The notes: generated by a model not told the origin, from the sequence alone. A stretch of 64,000 nt of DNA from Lachnospiraceae bacterium (GCA_003979345.1 RYVZ01000001.1:124001-188000), one strand, 5' to 3'; positions 1-9,184 are shown, counted from the first letter of the stretch. A program made the numbers and translations.

Positions 1-31
1 CATGCATAATGGTACAGGCTGACTTACACAC

Positions 32-62
32 GCGGCGGACTGCAATCTGCACAGCCCGCCGC
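32..62 (-). terminator. Stem-loop after the MerR gene
   Basis: A 7-bp GC stem (GCGGCGG with CCGCCGC) encloses a 17-nt loop just past the stop of the minus-strand MerR gene. No T-run follows on the minus strand, so it may stabilise the 3' end rather than act as a classical intrinsic terminator. Nothing else is visible in bases 1 to 69. Confidence 0.4.
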
Positions 63-69
63 ACATATG

Positions 70-879
70 TTATTTTTTCCGAATCGGAAAATATACCTCC
101 GTCTCCCAGTCTTCGGGCGACAGGGAATGTAACTGTGTCTTGGTATAAAGATCAAACGGCGCCCCCGCGATCTCATATCCGTTTTCGGCAATCCATGAGA
201 TGACCGCGCCATAAGCCTCCGAGAGCGTGGAATACGGTCCGTGATGCACAGTCATTGCACAAGAGCACGGTTCCATCACGGCATCCGCCCTGTCCTTTTC
301 TTTGATCCCGACAAAGACTTCAATATCCGAGGATTCATGACAAAATTCCTCGTCATAATACCTTGCTCCGTTTAGTCCTGACGGGGTGATATGGGGAGAT
401 TCTTTATGTATACGCTCAAAAAGTTTCCCGTAATAAACAGCAAATTCATCCACCCCCATCACCGCGCGCTGTGCCAGCACATACATTTGCGGAGAGTCTT
501 TCACTTCGATCGTATATCCCTTCTGATACGCCATAACATCACCTGTCCTTTCGAATACAGAAATATGTGTCTGGAGCTCTTTCAGGATGATCTGCATTTC
601 CTGCTGTTTCGCGCATATTTTTTCACACTGTCTGCGCAGAATGTTCATCAATTCTTTGTGATCCGAAACAGTGATCAGATATTGAATTTCCTCCAAAGAA
701 AAACCATAGCGTTTTAGACGCTGTATATAGTTCATTTGATCGATCTGCTCCGTCCGGTAATAGCGGTACCCTGTCATATGGTCCACCTCTGCCGGAATGA
801 GCAGCCCGATTTTATCATAATGGTGAAGTGTCTTTACGCTCGTCTGGCAAGCCTTGGAAAATTCTCCGATCTGCAGCAT
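70..879 (-). CDS. MerR-family regulator with GyrI-like effector domain (BmrR type)
   Basis: The protein of about 269 residues starts with a MerR winged-helix domain (MLQIGEFSK, then the KTLHHYDKIGLL recognition region, residues 1-70). A coiled-coil linker follows (about 75-115), then a GyrI/AraC-type effector-binding domain to the end. This is the architecture of BmrR-like sensors of hydrophobic ligands or drugs. ATG at 879 is preferred because the GGGGG ribosome site is 10 nt upstream; ATG at 888 lies almost on that site. The promoter has the 19-bp spacer typical of MerR activators, so autoregulation is likely. No transporter or other target gene is visible in the window; its partner may lie left of base 1. 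The ligand cannot be told from sequence. Confidence 0.88.
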   Translation of the reverse strand: MLQIGEFSKACQTSVKTLHHYDKIGLLIPAEVDHMTGYRYYRTEQIDQMNYIQRLKRYGFSLEEIQYLITVSDHKELMNILRRQCEKICAKQQEMQIILKELQTHISVFERTGDVMAYQKGYTIEVKDSPQMYVLAQRAVMGVDEFAVYYGKLFERIHKESPHITPSGLNGARYYDEEFCHESSDIEVFVGIKEKDRADAVMEPCSCAMTVHHGPYSTLSEAYGAVISWIAENGYEIAGAPFDLYTKTQLHSLSPEDWETEVYFPIRKK

Positions 880-922
880 CCTGATCATGCCCCCTTTGCA
901 ACATAGATTCGAATCTAAGACC

Positions 923-953
923 AGTATACCTTCTGACCTAAGAGGAGGGTCAA
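923..953 (-). promoter_or_regulatory. MerR-type promoter with 19-bp spacer
   Basis: On the minus strand TTGACC (948-953) and TATACT (923-928) are separated by 19 bp. This is the overlong spacer that MerR-family activators correct by twisting DNA. The spacer contains an imperfect dyad (CCTCT...AGAAGG). A perfect 14-bp palindrome, TAGATTCGAATCTA, covers 904-917 near the expected transcription start. It is probably the autoregulatory promoter of the adjacent MerR gene. Confidence 0.75.
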
Positions 954-993
954 GTGCTTTTTTATATTTTAGAACGGATAAAAAATATTTGTT

Positions 994-2502
994 CTATCTC
1001 CCCAACATTTCCTCTATAAAAATGCCGTAACCGCGCGTCGCGTCATTGACAAGCACATGTGTCACGGCGCCGATCAGTCTGCCGTTTTGGATGATCGGGC
1101 TGCCGCTCATACCCTGTACAATGCCGCCCGTCAATGCAATAAGACGTCTGTCCGTCACCTGAATCGTGATTCCTTTATTGATATTCTGGCTGTCATAATC
1201 CAGATCAACGATCTCAATATCATAGTAGCTTGCTTCTCCGTCAATATTGCAGTAGATCTGTGCCGGTCCGATACTGACCTCCTGCTTTAATCCAATTTCT
1301 ATCGGCTCGGCTTCAATTTGTTCCATCAGTTTTCTGTTCACCTCGCCGTGAATCCCCGAAGCACTGTTTTCCGTCACGCTTCCAAGACAATTACTATCCG
1401 TATAGCGGATAATACCTGTCAATTCTCCCGGCACTCCGCGTTTACCCTTAGTAATGCCGATGATATCGGTACGGTAAAGCGCACCTTCTCCAAGCTCAAG
1501 CATCACACCGATATCACTGTCGCTGACGCCATGACCGAGTGCTCCAAATTCACCGTCCGCGTCCACATATGTCAGGGTGCCGATCCCCTGCGCGCTATCC
1601 TTGATCCATATGCCAATCTTGTATTCCCTGTCCTGATCACGGGCAGGGCGCACCGCCACATCAAACTGCTCTCCGCCCCGCTCTATCGTCATTACCATGA
1701 CTTCGCCGTTTGACTGTGCCACTCTTGATACAAAATCACTTTTTCCGGTCACAGGTGTTCCATTCACACTCAATATATAATCCCCCACACGCAGTACATG
1801 CTCCGCCGGCATAACGAGATTTCCCTGTTCATTCACAAAATCACTTGTACCGATCACCAGGACTCCCGGTGTCTTCACATAAATGCCGATCGGCAGTCCG
1901 GCAGGATACACCATAGACTCGTCGATCACTTCGATCTGCACGGTCTTAAACGGAATAATACCAAACAGGCGCAGTTCAGCCCTGTAGCTGTTCTCCGCAT
2001 TTGCTACAAATGTCACATTTGCTGCCAGATTGACCGGTACACGGCCGATAACGCTTTCCGTATCCGCCTCGCTGACATCCGGAAGACCGCCTGTGTAAGC
2101 AGCATTGCTGCCCGCTGCCCCTGCGTTGTCGTCCCCGATGCTGTCCGTTGCTCCCCCACCGCTCAATAACGACCGTCCGGCGTCCCCGGCGCTTACTGTT
2201 TCTCCCGCCACATGGTCAGTACTGTCCGTATTGCCGGATGCATTCTGTCCGTCAAGATCGTTTAAGACTTCCCGTGTACGTCTGCCCCCGCCCGTCGTCA
2301 TGATGATCTCGCCTGACAATGGTACATGAAATGATATTTCTGATTCTTCGCCCGCTTTTAAGTAAATCGTATCGGGCACTGCCCGATAGATATCTACGAT
2401 CATGATCGCACAGATCGTCCCCACTGAAAAAAGTAGAACCATCCATAAAAATATCCGATAAGGTCTCCGGTGTTTTCCATTGACCGCATTAGTCATACCC
2501 AT
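994..2502 (-). CDS. spoIVB: SpoIVB peptidase (S55 family)
   Basis: SpoIVB is a serine peptidase secreted from the forespore that cleaves SpoIVFA and so triggers processing of pro-sigma-K in the mother cell. The 502-residue protein has an N-terminal membrane segment (about 17-37), a PDZ domain (about 190-285, GIYVKTPGVLVIG onward) and the S55 peptidase domain, with the ALGHGVSD histidine region and the serine motif GMSGSP near residue 468. It is longer than the roughly 425 residues of Bacillus SpoIVB because of a Gly/Ser/Ala/Asp-rich insert at about 80-145. It follows recN on the same strand after a terminator, as in other Firmicutes. The usual downstream neighbour spo0A is absent here. Confidence 0.93.
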   Translation of the reverse strand: MGMTNAVNGKHRRPYRIFLWMVLLFSVGTICAIMIVDIYRAVPDTIYLKAGEESEISFHVPLSGEIIMTTGGGRRTREVLNDLDGQNASGNTDSTDHVAGETVSAGDAGRSLLSGGGATDSIGDDNAGAAGSNAAYTGGLPDVSEADTESVIGRVPVNLAANVTFVANAENSYRAELRLFGIIPFKTVQIEVIDESMVYPAGLPIGIYVKTPGVLVIGTSDFVNEQGNLVMPAEHVLRVGDYILSVNGTPVTGKSDFVSRVAQSNGEVMVMTIERGGEQFDVAVRPARDQDREYKIGIWIKDSAQGIGTLTYVDADGEFGALGHGVSDSDIGVMLELGEGALYRTDIIGITKGKRGVPGELTGIIRYTDSNCLGSVTENSASGIHGEVNRKLMEQIEAEPIEIGLKQEVSIGPAQIYCNIDGEASYYDIEIVDLDYDSQNINKGITIQVTDRRLIALTGGIVQGMSGSPIIQNGRLIGAVTHVLVNDATRGYGIFIEEMLGR

Positions 2503-2540
2503 TTTGCCGCTACCCTTGCCTTTCCGTCCCTTCTTTCGTC

Positions 2541-2671
2541 AGGCAGATCCGCCATGCCTGCGTTGTGCGTTTGATAAGCAGGTCCGCCATGCCTGCGCTG
2601 CGCGTTTGATAAGCAGCTCCATCATTCCTGCGCTGCGCGTTTGATAAGCAGCTCCATCATTCCTGCGCTGC
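2541..2671. repeat. 35-bp tandem repeat, about 3.7 copies
   Basis: Three full 35-bp units lie at 2567-2601, 2602-2636 and 2637-2671, with a partial unit at 2541-2566. The last two full units are identical. On the minus strand each unit can encode MMELLIKRAAQ, but 35 is not a multiple of three, so the frame rotates from unit to unit. It lies in the recN-spoIVB gap, just upstream of spoIVB. Bases 2503-2921 hold this repeat, a terminator and no convincing gene. Confidence 0.9.
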
Positions 2672-2723
2672 GTGCATACATGACGCGCACGCGCTGCCCG
2701 CCGGGACAGGATTTCGCTTATCG

Positions 2724-2754
2724 CACAAAAAAGAGAGACTTGTCAGTCTCTCTT
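2724..2754 (-). terminator. Intrinsic terminator downstream of recN
   Basis: A perfect 9-bp stem (AAGAGAGAC with GTCTCTCTT, 6-nt loop) is followed on the minus strand by a T-run. It separates recN transcription from spoIVB, consistent with spoIVB being controlled separately in the forespore. Confidence 0.85.
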
Positions 2755-2921
2755 AGTATGCAACGTTCTTTTAATTTTATGGCATTGGTACATATTTTTT
2801 CGTGGCAAATTTTTCTTCAATCATTCAGAGATTTATGATCGTTTTTCTCTCGGTACTCTGACTCTGGCTTTGATCGTTCCTTTTTTTCCACGCGATGCAC
2901 CTCCATTATAGCATATCTCCG

Positions 2922-4619
2922 TTATCCCTCCCTGCACTTGACCTCCTGCGCCATCCGCTTCATTTCTGCGGCATTTGAGCGTGCAGCCTCCGTGATCTGA
3001 TCACCGCCAAGCATTCTTGCAAGCTCATCGAGCAGCGCCTCATCTTCTACCGGATAGATCGTTGTCGCCGTCCTGCCCTCTTTCGTTTCCTTTTCGATCA
3101 CAAAATGTGTATCTGCCATGGCTGCGATCTGCGGCAGATGTGTGATACAGATGACCTGACTGTTTTTTGCAAGCATGCCAAGTTTTTCGGAGACAAGCCA
3201 CGCCGTCTTTCCGCTGATGCCCGCGTCGATCTCGTCGAAGATCATCGCATCGATCCCGTCTTTATCCGCTTTCAGCGTCTTAAGCGCGAGCATAATCCTT
3301 GAAAGCTCGCCGCCGCTCGCCACGGAAGAAAGCGGTTTATACGGCTCCCCCGGATTTAAGGATAACATAAACGTCACGCTGTCATAGCCATCGGCTGTAT
3401 AATGCGTCCCGTCCGGCGTCACATCAATCCGGACGCCCGCTTTCAGAAAATTCAGATCCTGAAGCGCCGCGCTTAAATTTCCGGCTAGCTGCACTGCCGT
3501 TTTACTCCGCAGAGCGGATACTTCGGCGCAAAGTGCACTTAGTTCTTTTTCCGCCTGCACCATTTTTTCCCCGACGCGCTTTTTATATGCATCAAAGTCA
3601 CTCATCTGCTCCAGGTATGCCTGCTGCTTCATGAGATAGTCCTGTATCTGCGCAATGGAGTCCGCGTGATATTTGTTTTTTAAGTGATTGATCAGATCAA
3701 GGCGCGACTCCGTCTCATGAAATTCCCGTTCATCGAATTCCATGTCGGAAATATATGCGGATAAATCCCTGTTAAAGTCATTTAACAAAGCATCGATATT
3801 GACAAGCTGTTCCTGTAAATCCAAAGCCTCCTCATCCAGTGAGGCCGCACTTCTTAGCTCCATGACTGCTGCACCCACCAGCATGTCAGCACTCTGCATT
3901 TCGCCGTCTCCTGTCATCCCGTATGCGCGCTGCACATGCTCCATGATTCTTTTACCATTCAGCATTTTATGGTAGCGGCGCTCTAATTCCTCATCCTCGC
4001 CTTCCCTGAGCGCTGCCTGCTCGATCTCAGTGACTTCAAACTGCGCAAGTGCAATTTCACGCTCGCCCGCATGCTCTTTTTCCCTGACCGCAAGTTCCTC
4101 GTCCCGGCATGCGCAATATGCACGGTAAACATCCTTCAGCTGCTTAAGCAGCGCCTGCATGTTTTCCCCTGCATACCCGTCGAGATATGCACGCTGTTCT
4201 TTTTCCTGAAGCAGAAGCTGATTGTCACGCTGTCCGTGTATATGCAGAAGTACCCCGGAAAGCATAGAGAGCTGCTTTGCCGTTACGGTCTCCCCGCATA
4301 CCTTGCAGACCGAACGCTTCTCGGATATCCGGCGCTGTACGATGACAAGATCACCGTCTTCTGCAGTAAGCTCAAGCTCCTCCATGCAGCGGCGCTGCGC
4401 ATCATTCTCAAGCTGGAATACCATCTCGATCACCGCCTGCTCCGCCCCGCTTCTGATACAGTCCCTGTCCGCTTTCGCTCCCAAAGCCAGATTAATCGAG
4501 CCAAGCAGGATAGATTTTCCCGCGCCTGTCTCACCGCTTAAAATGTTTAAGCCTTTCGTAAACTCAATTTCTGCCTCGTCGATCAGAGCAAGATTTTTCA
4601 CGTGTAAACTTAATAACAT
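2922..4619 (-). CDS. recN: DNA repair protein RecN
   Basis: RecN is an SMC-like ATPase recruited to DNA double-strand breaks for recombinational repair. The 565-residue protein has Walker A (GETGAGKS, about 29-36) in an N-terminal ATPase half, two long coiled-coil arms (about 150-370), and a C-terminal half with the ABC-type signature (SGGELSRIMLALK) and Walker B (AMIFDEIDAGISG). Length matches the family. It begins the leftward order recN-spoIVB and follows argR with a 67-bp gap, as in Bacillus. Confidence 0.97.
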   Translation of the reverse strand: MLLSLHVKNLALIDEAEIEFTKGLNILSGETGAGKSILLGSINLALGAKADRDCIRSGAEQAVIEMVFQLENDAQRRCMEELELTAEDGDLVIVQRRISEKRSVCKVCGETVTAKQLSMLSGVLLHIHGQRDNQLLLQEKEQRAYLDGYAGENMQALLKQLKDVYRAYCACRDEELAVREKEHAGEREIALAQFEVTEIEQAALREGEDEELERRYHKMLNGKRIMEHVQRAYGMTGDGEMQSADMLVGAAVMELRSAASLDEEALDLQEQLVNIDALLNDFNRDLSAYISDMEFDEREFHETESRLDLINHLKNKYHADSIAQIQDYLMKQQAYLEQMSDFDAYKKRVGEKMVQAEKELSALCAEVSALRSKTAVQLAGNLSAALQDLNFLKAGVRIDVTPDGTHYTADGYDSVTFMLSLNPGEPYKPLSSVASGGELSRIMLALKTLKADKDGIDAMIFDEIDAGISGKTAWLVSEKLGMLAKNSQVICITHLPQIAAMADTHFVIEKETKEGRTATTIYPVEDEALLDELARMLGGDQITEAARSNAAEMKRMAQEVKCREG

Positions 4620-4686
4620 ATTTTTTACTCCCTGTGTCCCTCCGGGCAGGGCGCCTCTCTCTTTTCACGCCCGCTCATTATGACGC

Positions 4687-5142
4687 TTACGTCCCGCAAA
4701 CCGACCCGATCTTTTCCATCACGATCTGCGCATCCTCCACAGTCCGCACGGCAGCCATGATCGTATCGTCCCCCGCGATACTTCCAACGATCTCTTTGAA
4801 CTGCATTGCATCTATGGCAGCAGCAACCGCCATCGCCATTCCCGAGACCGTTTTCACGACTAAAATATTCTGTGCGCAGTCCATGGAAATCATCCCCTCA
4901 CGCAGCACGCGAATATATTTGTCCTCCGCGGCTGCACCTGTTTCCCTGGGCACATAATATTTCTGCAGCCCATTTCTGCCAGGCTGTTTCGAAAGCTTCA
5001 GCTCCCGGATATCGCGGGAGACCGTTGCCTGTGTGACATGGCAGCCCGCTTTGCGCAATGCTTCTGCGAGCTCTTCCTGCGTTCCGATCTCGTTTTCTTC
5101 AATCAGTGCAAGCAGCTTTTCCTGCCGTTTCAGCTTCGACAT
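4687..5142 (-). CDS. argR: Arginine repressor ArgR/AhrC
   Basis: This is the arginine-dependent hexameric repressor of arginine biosynthesis and activator of catabolism. The 151-residue protein has the N-terminal winged helix (residues 1-70, with TQATVSRDIRELKL as recognition helix) and the C-terminal oligomerisation and arginine-binding domain, with the GSIAGDDTIMAAVR segment that supplies arginine contacts. No arg genes are in the window; location between nadK and recN is the conserved Firmicutes arrangement. Confidence 0.95.
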   Translation of the reverse strand: MSKLKRQEKLLALIEENEIGTQEELAEALRKAGCHVTQATVSRDIRELKLSKQPGRNGLQKYYVPRETGAAAEDKYIRVLREGMISMDCAQNILVVKTVSGMAMAVAAAIDAMQFKEIVGSIAGDDTIMAAVRTVEDAQIVMEKIGSVCGT

Positions 5143-5233
5143 TTCCGCACCACGTCCCTTTCTTTGATCATTTCATTCCGTTTCTGCTTAGCAGCATAAT
5201 CATTTTTAAGTCAGACGAACTCAGAGTCCTTGA

Positions 5234-6085
5234 TTATTCTTCCCTCATTTTTCGGTGCAGCACTTCAAGAAATCCTGCATCACTCAGCTTTACGATCGCC
5301 GTTGTCCGCTCCGAACGGACGATCTTCATACGCTCCCCCGCAGCAAGAGCCATTCCGTGCGCACCGTCAAAATCAGCCTCCACATGCTGTATTCTGCCGT
5401 CACGTGCGGGCAGAAGCACGATCTCGATCTCATCGTCAGGAGAAAGCACAATGCTCCGCGTATTCAGCGTATGTGGGCAGACCGGTGTGATCATCATCAA
5501 CTTCGCCGACGGCTCCACGATCGGTCCCCCTGCAGACATATTATAGCCGGTGGAGCCAGTCGGCGTTGATACAATGATCCCATCCGCACTGTACCCTTTC
5601 AGAAAATGTCCGTTGACCAGAATATGAAAATGAAGCATCTGCAGCGAACCGCTTCTGGAAACCACAATGTCATTCAGCGCATAGCTGCGACGGCATTCCG
5701 ATTCTCCCGTGATCTGTCCCTCCAGCATCATGCGCCGTTCGATCGTATAATCGTCTTTGCACAGTCTGCTTAACGCAGTCGACAGATTTTCCCTGTCCAC
5801 CTCCGCCAAATATCCGAGCGTTCCGAGATTAACGCCGATGAGCGGAATGTCAAGATCGACCGTATCACGTGCTGCCTCCAGCAGCGTCCCGTCTCCGCCA
5901 AGTACAATGATGCATTCACAGTCAGCAGGTATCTTTCTGCTGTCCGTATAGCCGCAGCCGTCACTTCCCTCCTGTACATGAACCGTACAATCCGCCCCCT
6001 GATTGCGCAGTTCCTCCCGTATCCGGTTCGTTATCGTAAGCTCCGCATCTTTCATGCGGTTTGTGATCAGATAAAATCGCTTCAT
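5234..6085 (-). CDS. nadK: NAD kinase
   Basis: NAD kinase phosphorylates NAD to NADP using ATP or polyphosphate. The 283-residue cytoplasmic protein carries the family GGDGT motif (VLGGDGTLLEAAR, about 62-74) and the second conserved block with TPTGSTGYNMSAGGP (about 175-190). Its length is normal for bacterial enzymes. It sits between tlyA and argR in the conserved dxs-tlyA-nadK-argR-recN order. Confidence 0.95.
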   Translation of the reverse strand: MKRFYLITNRMKDAELTITNRIREELRNQGADCTVHVQEGSDGCGYTDSRKIPADCECIIVLGGDGTLLEAARDTVDLDIPLIGVNLGTLGYLAEVDRENLSTALSRLCKDDYTIERRMMLEGQITGESECRRSYALNDIVVSRSGSLQMLHFHILVNGHFLKGYSADGIIVSTPTGSTGYNMSAGGPIVEPSAKLMMITPVCPHTLNTRSIVLSPDDEIEIVLLPARDGRIQHVEADFDGAHGMALAAGERMKIVRSERTTAIVKLSDAGFLEVLHRKMREE

Positions 6086-6154
6086 GCTGCGTCCTCAATC
6101 ATTCCCTGATTCAAGCTTCCTGCTCCTTCGGTTCTATTTCCTTCCGTATCCGAT

Positions 6155-7102
6155 TTACGGACATCTGCCCTTCGGCTGATCAGGCATGCCCGTTTTTCCT
6201 CCGGCGCTCAGCGTATCATGCGCCTTTCGCACGATCTTTGCCACATCATACGCACAACTCATTTGAACCTGATTCGTATGTCCGGCCTTTGCCGCCAGCT
6301 CCCCTGACTCAGATTCCGCAGCGCCCGCCTCTCCGCCTCCTGAACACTCCGATGCCGGTTTCAGCTTCTCTCTCTTTTGTAAAAAAACAAGATACTCAAT
6401 ATTGCCTTCCGGTCCCTTGATCGGTGAAAAATCCAATCCTTTCACATCAAATCCGACGCTCTCTGCAAATGCAAGGATCCGCAGGATCACTTCTCTATGT
6501 ACTGCTTCATCACGGACGACCCCTTTTTTGCCGACCTGTTCCCTGCCAGCCTCAAACTGCGGTTTGATCAGACAGACCATGAGCGCCTCCGGTTTTAAGA
6601 GCTGCCACGCCGGTTCCAAAATCTTTGTCAGGGAAATAAACGAAACATCACATGCGGCAAAATCCAATACATCGTCAATGTCATCTCTCACCATATAACG
6701 GAAATTTGTCTTTTCCATACAGACGACGCGTTCATCGTTTCTCAGCTTCCATGCGAGCTGTCCGTGGCCCACATCAACCGCATATACCTTTGCCGCTCCA
6801 TTTTGCAGCATGCAATCCGTAAAACCGCCCGTGGATGCGCCGATATCCATACAGATAAATCCGTCTAACCGGATTGGAAATACCAAAAGCGCCTTCTCCA
6901 GCTTCAGCCCGCCCCTGCCGACATAAGGAATGGCAGCGCCGCGTACGGTGATGGTACTCTTTTCTTCGTCAAACATTGCTCCCGCTTTGTCCTCACGCTG
7001 TCCGTTGACAAACACATCCCCCGCCATAATGACAAGCTTTGCCTTTTCCCGTGACTGCGCAAGTCCCTGTTTTACGAGAAGCACATCCAGTCTTTCCTTC
7101 AA
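6155..7102 (-). CDS. tlyA: TlyA-family rRNA 2'-O-methyltransferase
   Basis: The protein has an N-terminal S4 RNA-binding domain (KERLDVLLVKQGLAQSREKA) and an FtsJ-like methyltransferase domain (DIGASTGGFTDCML, then DVSFISLTKIL). TlyA relatives methylate ribose in 16S and 23S rRNA. A TTG at 7102, 9 nt after a GGCGG ribosome site, fits the usual family start (KERLDVLL). The longer frame up to 7138 adds residues not expected in the family. At about 315 residues it exceeds the usual 270 because of a Gly/Ala/Ser/Glu-rich insert near residues 240-275, before a conserved C-terminal helix. Confidence 0.9.
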   Translation of the reverse strand: MKERLDVLLVKQGLAQSREKAKLVIMAGDVFVNGQREDKAGAMFDEEKSTITVRGAAIPYVGRGGLKLEKALLVFPIRLDGFICMDIGASTGGFTDCMLQNGAAKVYAVDVGHGQLAWKLRNDERVVCMEKTNFRYMVRDDIDDVLDFAACDVSFISLTKILEPAWQLLKPEALMVCLIKPQFEAGREQVGKKGVVRDEAVHREVILRILAFAESVGFDVKGLDFSPIKGPEGNIEYLVFLQKREKLKPASECSGGGEAGAAESESGELAAKAGHTNQVQMSCAYDVAKIVRKAHDTLSAGGKTGMPDQPKGRCP

Positions 7103-7205
7103 CTGTCCAAACCGCCTTTCCCCCGGCACGATAACCAAATCCGAAAGAATGTTTTAGATTTTCTTGGCAGGCGTACTTTGACTGCTTGGAAAATCTTCAT
7201 TCTTT

Positions 7206-9065
7206 TCACACTATCTGTTTACGGATCTTTTCTGCGATCGACTCCGCATCCAATCCGATTTCTTTTTTTAGCTGATCCACATTGCCATGCTCGACATAAG
7301 CGTCAGGAATCGTAAAGGATAAAACCTGTGCCTGTGCATGGGGACATTCCGAAAAGAACTCCCTGACATGCTCTCCAAAGCCTCCGCTTGCAACGTTTTC
7401 CTCCATCGTCACGATATATAGATGACTCTGAGCCAGACGCATCAGCAATTCCTCATCGATCGGCTTTACAAAACGTGCATTGACAAGGGTGACTTTACGC
7501 CCTTCGCTCTTTAACAGTTCCCGAACCGCAAGCGCGGTCTTTACCATGCTGCCGACAGCCACAAGCGCGATTTCTTCTTCTTCAAAAATCATTTCCGACT
7601 TCCCGAATACGACCGGCGCACGGTATTCCTCAAGACCGTCAAACGCTTCCCCGCGCGGATAACGCAGTGCGATCGGTCCGTTAAAATCAACCGCAAACTT
7701 TAACATATCGGAAAGCTCCCATTTATTCTTGGGCGCCATGATATGCATATTCGGAATGGAAGACAAATAGGACAGATCAAAAATACCCTGATGCGTTTCG
7801 CCGTCGCTGCCGACAAGTCCCGCCCGGTCGATTGCAAAGACGACAGGCAGATTCTGAATACAGACATCGTGCAGAATCTGGTCATAGGCTCTCTGCAAAA
7901 AAGATGAGTAGATCGCAACGATCGGACGCATCCCGCCCGCCGCCAGTCCTGCCGCAAACGTCACCGCATGTTCCTCTGCAATCCCAACATCAAAAAACCG
8001 TTCCGGATACTTATTCCGGAACCGCTTTAATCCGGTGCCGTCCGGCATCGCCGCCGTAATCGCAACAACATTCTCGTTGCGCTCTCCCAATTTACACATG
8101 ACAGTGGAAAAGATGTCCGTATAATTAGACTTGTTCCGCGGATTGCGCGGCAGCCCTGTCTCAATAAAGAACGGCTCCGCCCCGTGAAACCTCGCCGGAT
8201 GCTTTTGAGCCGGCTCATATCCTTTTCCCTTCTGCGTCAATACATGAATGAGCACGGCCTTTTTGAATCTCTTCGCATCATTGATCGCGCGGACCATTCC
8301 TATGATGTTATGTCCGTCCACCGGACCTAAGTAAGTCAGCCCCATGTCTTCGAACAACATACCCGGCACGACCAGATGCTTCAGACTGCTTTTCGCACGC
8401 CTGATCGCTGCAACATAAGCGCCGCCGTGCTTTCCTGCGCTCAGTTTGTTATAGACGTCCTCTTTGAGATTTAAGTAAGACTGCGCTGTGCGGATGCTGC
8501 TTAAGTACCGGTTCATGCCGCCGACATTCTCTGAAATGGACATATTATTATCATTTAGAATGATGATGAAATTCGTTTCAAGCTTCGCCGCATTGTTCAG
8601 CGCCTCATACGCCATACCGCCGGTTAAAGAACCATCACCGATCACTGAGACAACAAAATCATTCTTTTTCTGCAGATCCCGCGCTTTTACAAGTCCTAAT
8701 CCCGCCGAGATCGAAGTGGAACTATGACCGGTATCGAAACAGTCGCAATCACTCTCCTTACGCTTCGGAAATCCGCTCATACCGCCATACTTACGCAGTG
8801 TTTCAAACCCCTCTTTTCTGCCTGTCAGAAGTTTATGTGTATAGGACTGATGTCCGACGTCCCATATAATCTTATCATCAGGAAGATCAAGCGTTAAGTG
8901 CAGTGCCATTGTCAGTTCCACAACGCCAAGATTTGAGCCTAGATGCCCGCCCGTCACACTGATCTTTTCGATCAAAAACTCCCGAATCTCCTCCGCAAGT
9001 TCCGGCAGATCGGCTTTGTCTATTTTTTTGATATCATTTACCCGCCTGATTTCTTCTAAATACAT
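7206..9065 (-). CDS. dxs: 1-deoxy-D-xylulose-5-phosphate synthase
   Basis: Dxs condenses pyruvate and glyceraldehyde 3-phosphate into DXP, the first step of the MEP isoprenoid pathway, using thiamine diphosphate. The 619-residue protein shows the GDGSLTGGMAYEALNN thiamine diphosphate motif (about 142-157), the transketolase-like pyrimidine domain (GLAAGGMRPIVAIYSSFLQRAYDQ) and a C-terminal transketolase domain. It lies directly downstream of ispA, which uses MEP pathway products. Confidence 0.97.
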   Translation of the reverse strand: MYLEEIRRVNDIKKIDKADLPELAEEIREFLIEKISVTGGHLGSNLGVVELTMALHLTLDLPDDKIIWDVGHQSYTHKLLTGRKEGFETLRKYGGMSGFPKRKESDCDCFDTGHSSTSISAGLGLVKARDLQKKNDFVVSVIGDGSLTGGMAYEALNNAAKLETNFIIILNDNNMSISENVGGMNRYLSSIRTAQSYLNLKEDVYNKLSAGKHGGAYVAAIRRAKSSLKHLVVPGMLFEDMGLTYLGPVDGHNIIGMVRAINDAKRFKKAVLIHVLTQKGKGYEPAQKHPARFHGAEPFFIETGLPRNPRNKSNYTDIFSTVMCKLGERNENVVAITAAMPDGTGLKRFRNKYPERFFDVGIAEEHAVTFAAGLAAGGMRPIVAIYSSFLQRAYDQILHDVCIQNLPVVFAIDRAGLVGSDGETHQGIFDLSYLSSIPNMHIMAPKNKWELSDMLKFAVDFNGPIALRYPRGEAFDGLEEYRAPVVFGKSEMIFEEEEIALVAVGSMVKTALAVRELLKSEGRKVTLVNARFVKPIDEELLMRLAQSHLYIVTMEENVASGGFGEHVREFFSECPHAQAQVLSFTIPDAYVEHGNVDQLKKEIGLDAESIAEKIRKQIV

Positions 9066-9138
9066 ACGAATCCTCCATGTCAGAGCAGTTTACTGCAATG
9101 ACACGCGAAGAGAATCTCGCGAAGGCGATTTCTCTTCT

Positions 9139-9168
9139 GCGATGCTGCTTAAATAGTAAATTGAAAAA
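9139..9168. repeat. Dispersed intergenic element, copy 1
   Basis: This 30-bp sequence between ispA and dxs, containing CTGCTTAAATAG, matches 27 of 30 positions of 20508-20537 in the spoIIIA operon. An imperfect hairpin (GAAGAGAATC with GATTTCTCTTC) lies immediately before it, and copy 2 also follows a hairpin. It may be a small repeat family inserted between genes. Confidence 0.6.
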
Positions 9169-9184
9169 CATGATAAAGAATGAC

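Noticed and set aside
2817..2891. A GTG-started 24-codon frame on the minus strand after recN, with GGAGGT 7 nt upstream
   Set aside because: The putative ribosome site directly abuts a TATAAT-like sequence, so a promoter and ribosome site cannot both be used, and the frame has no recognisable sequence.
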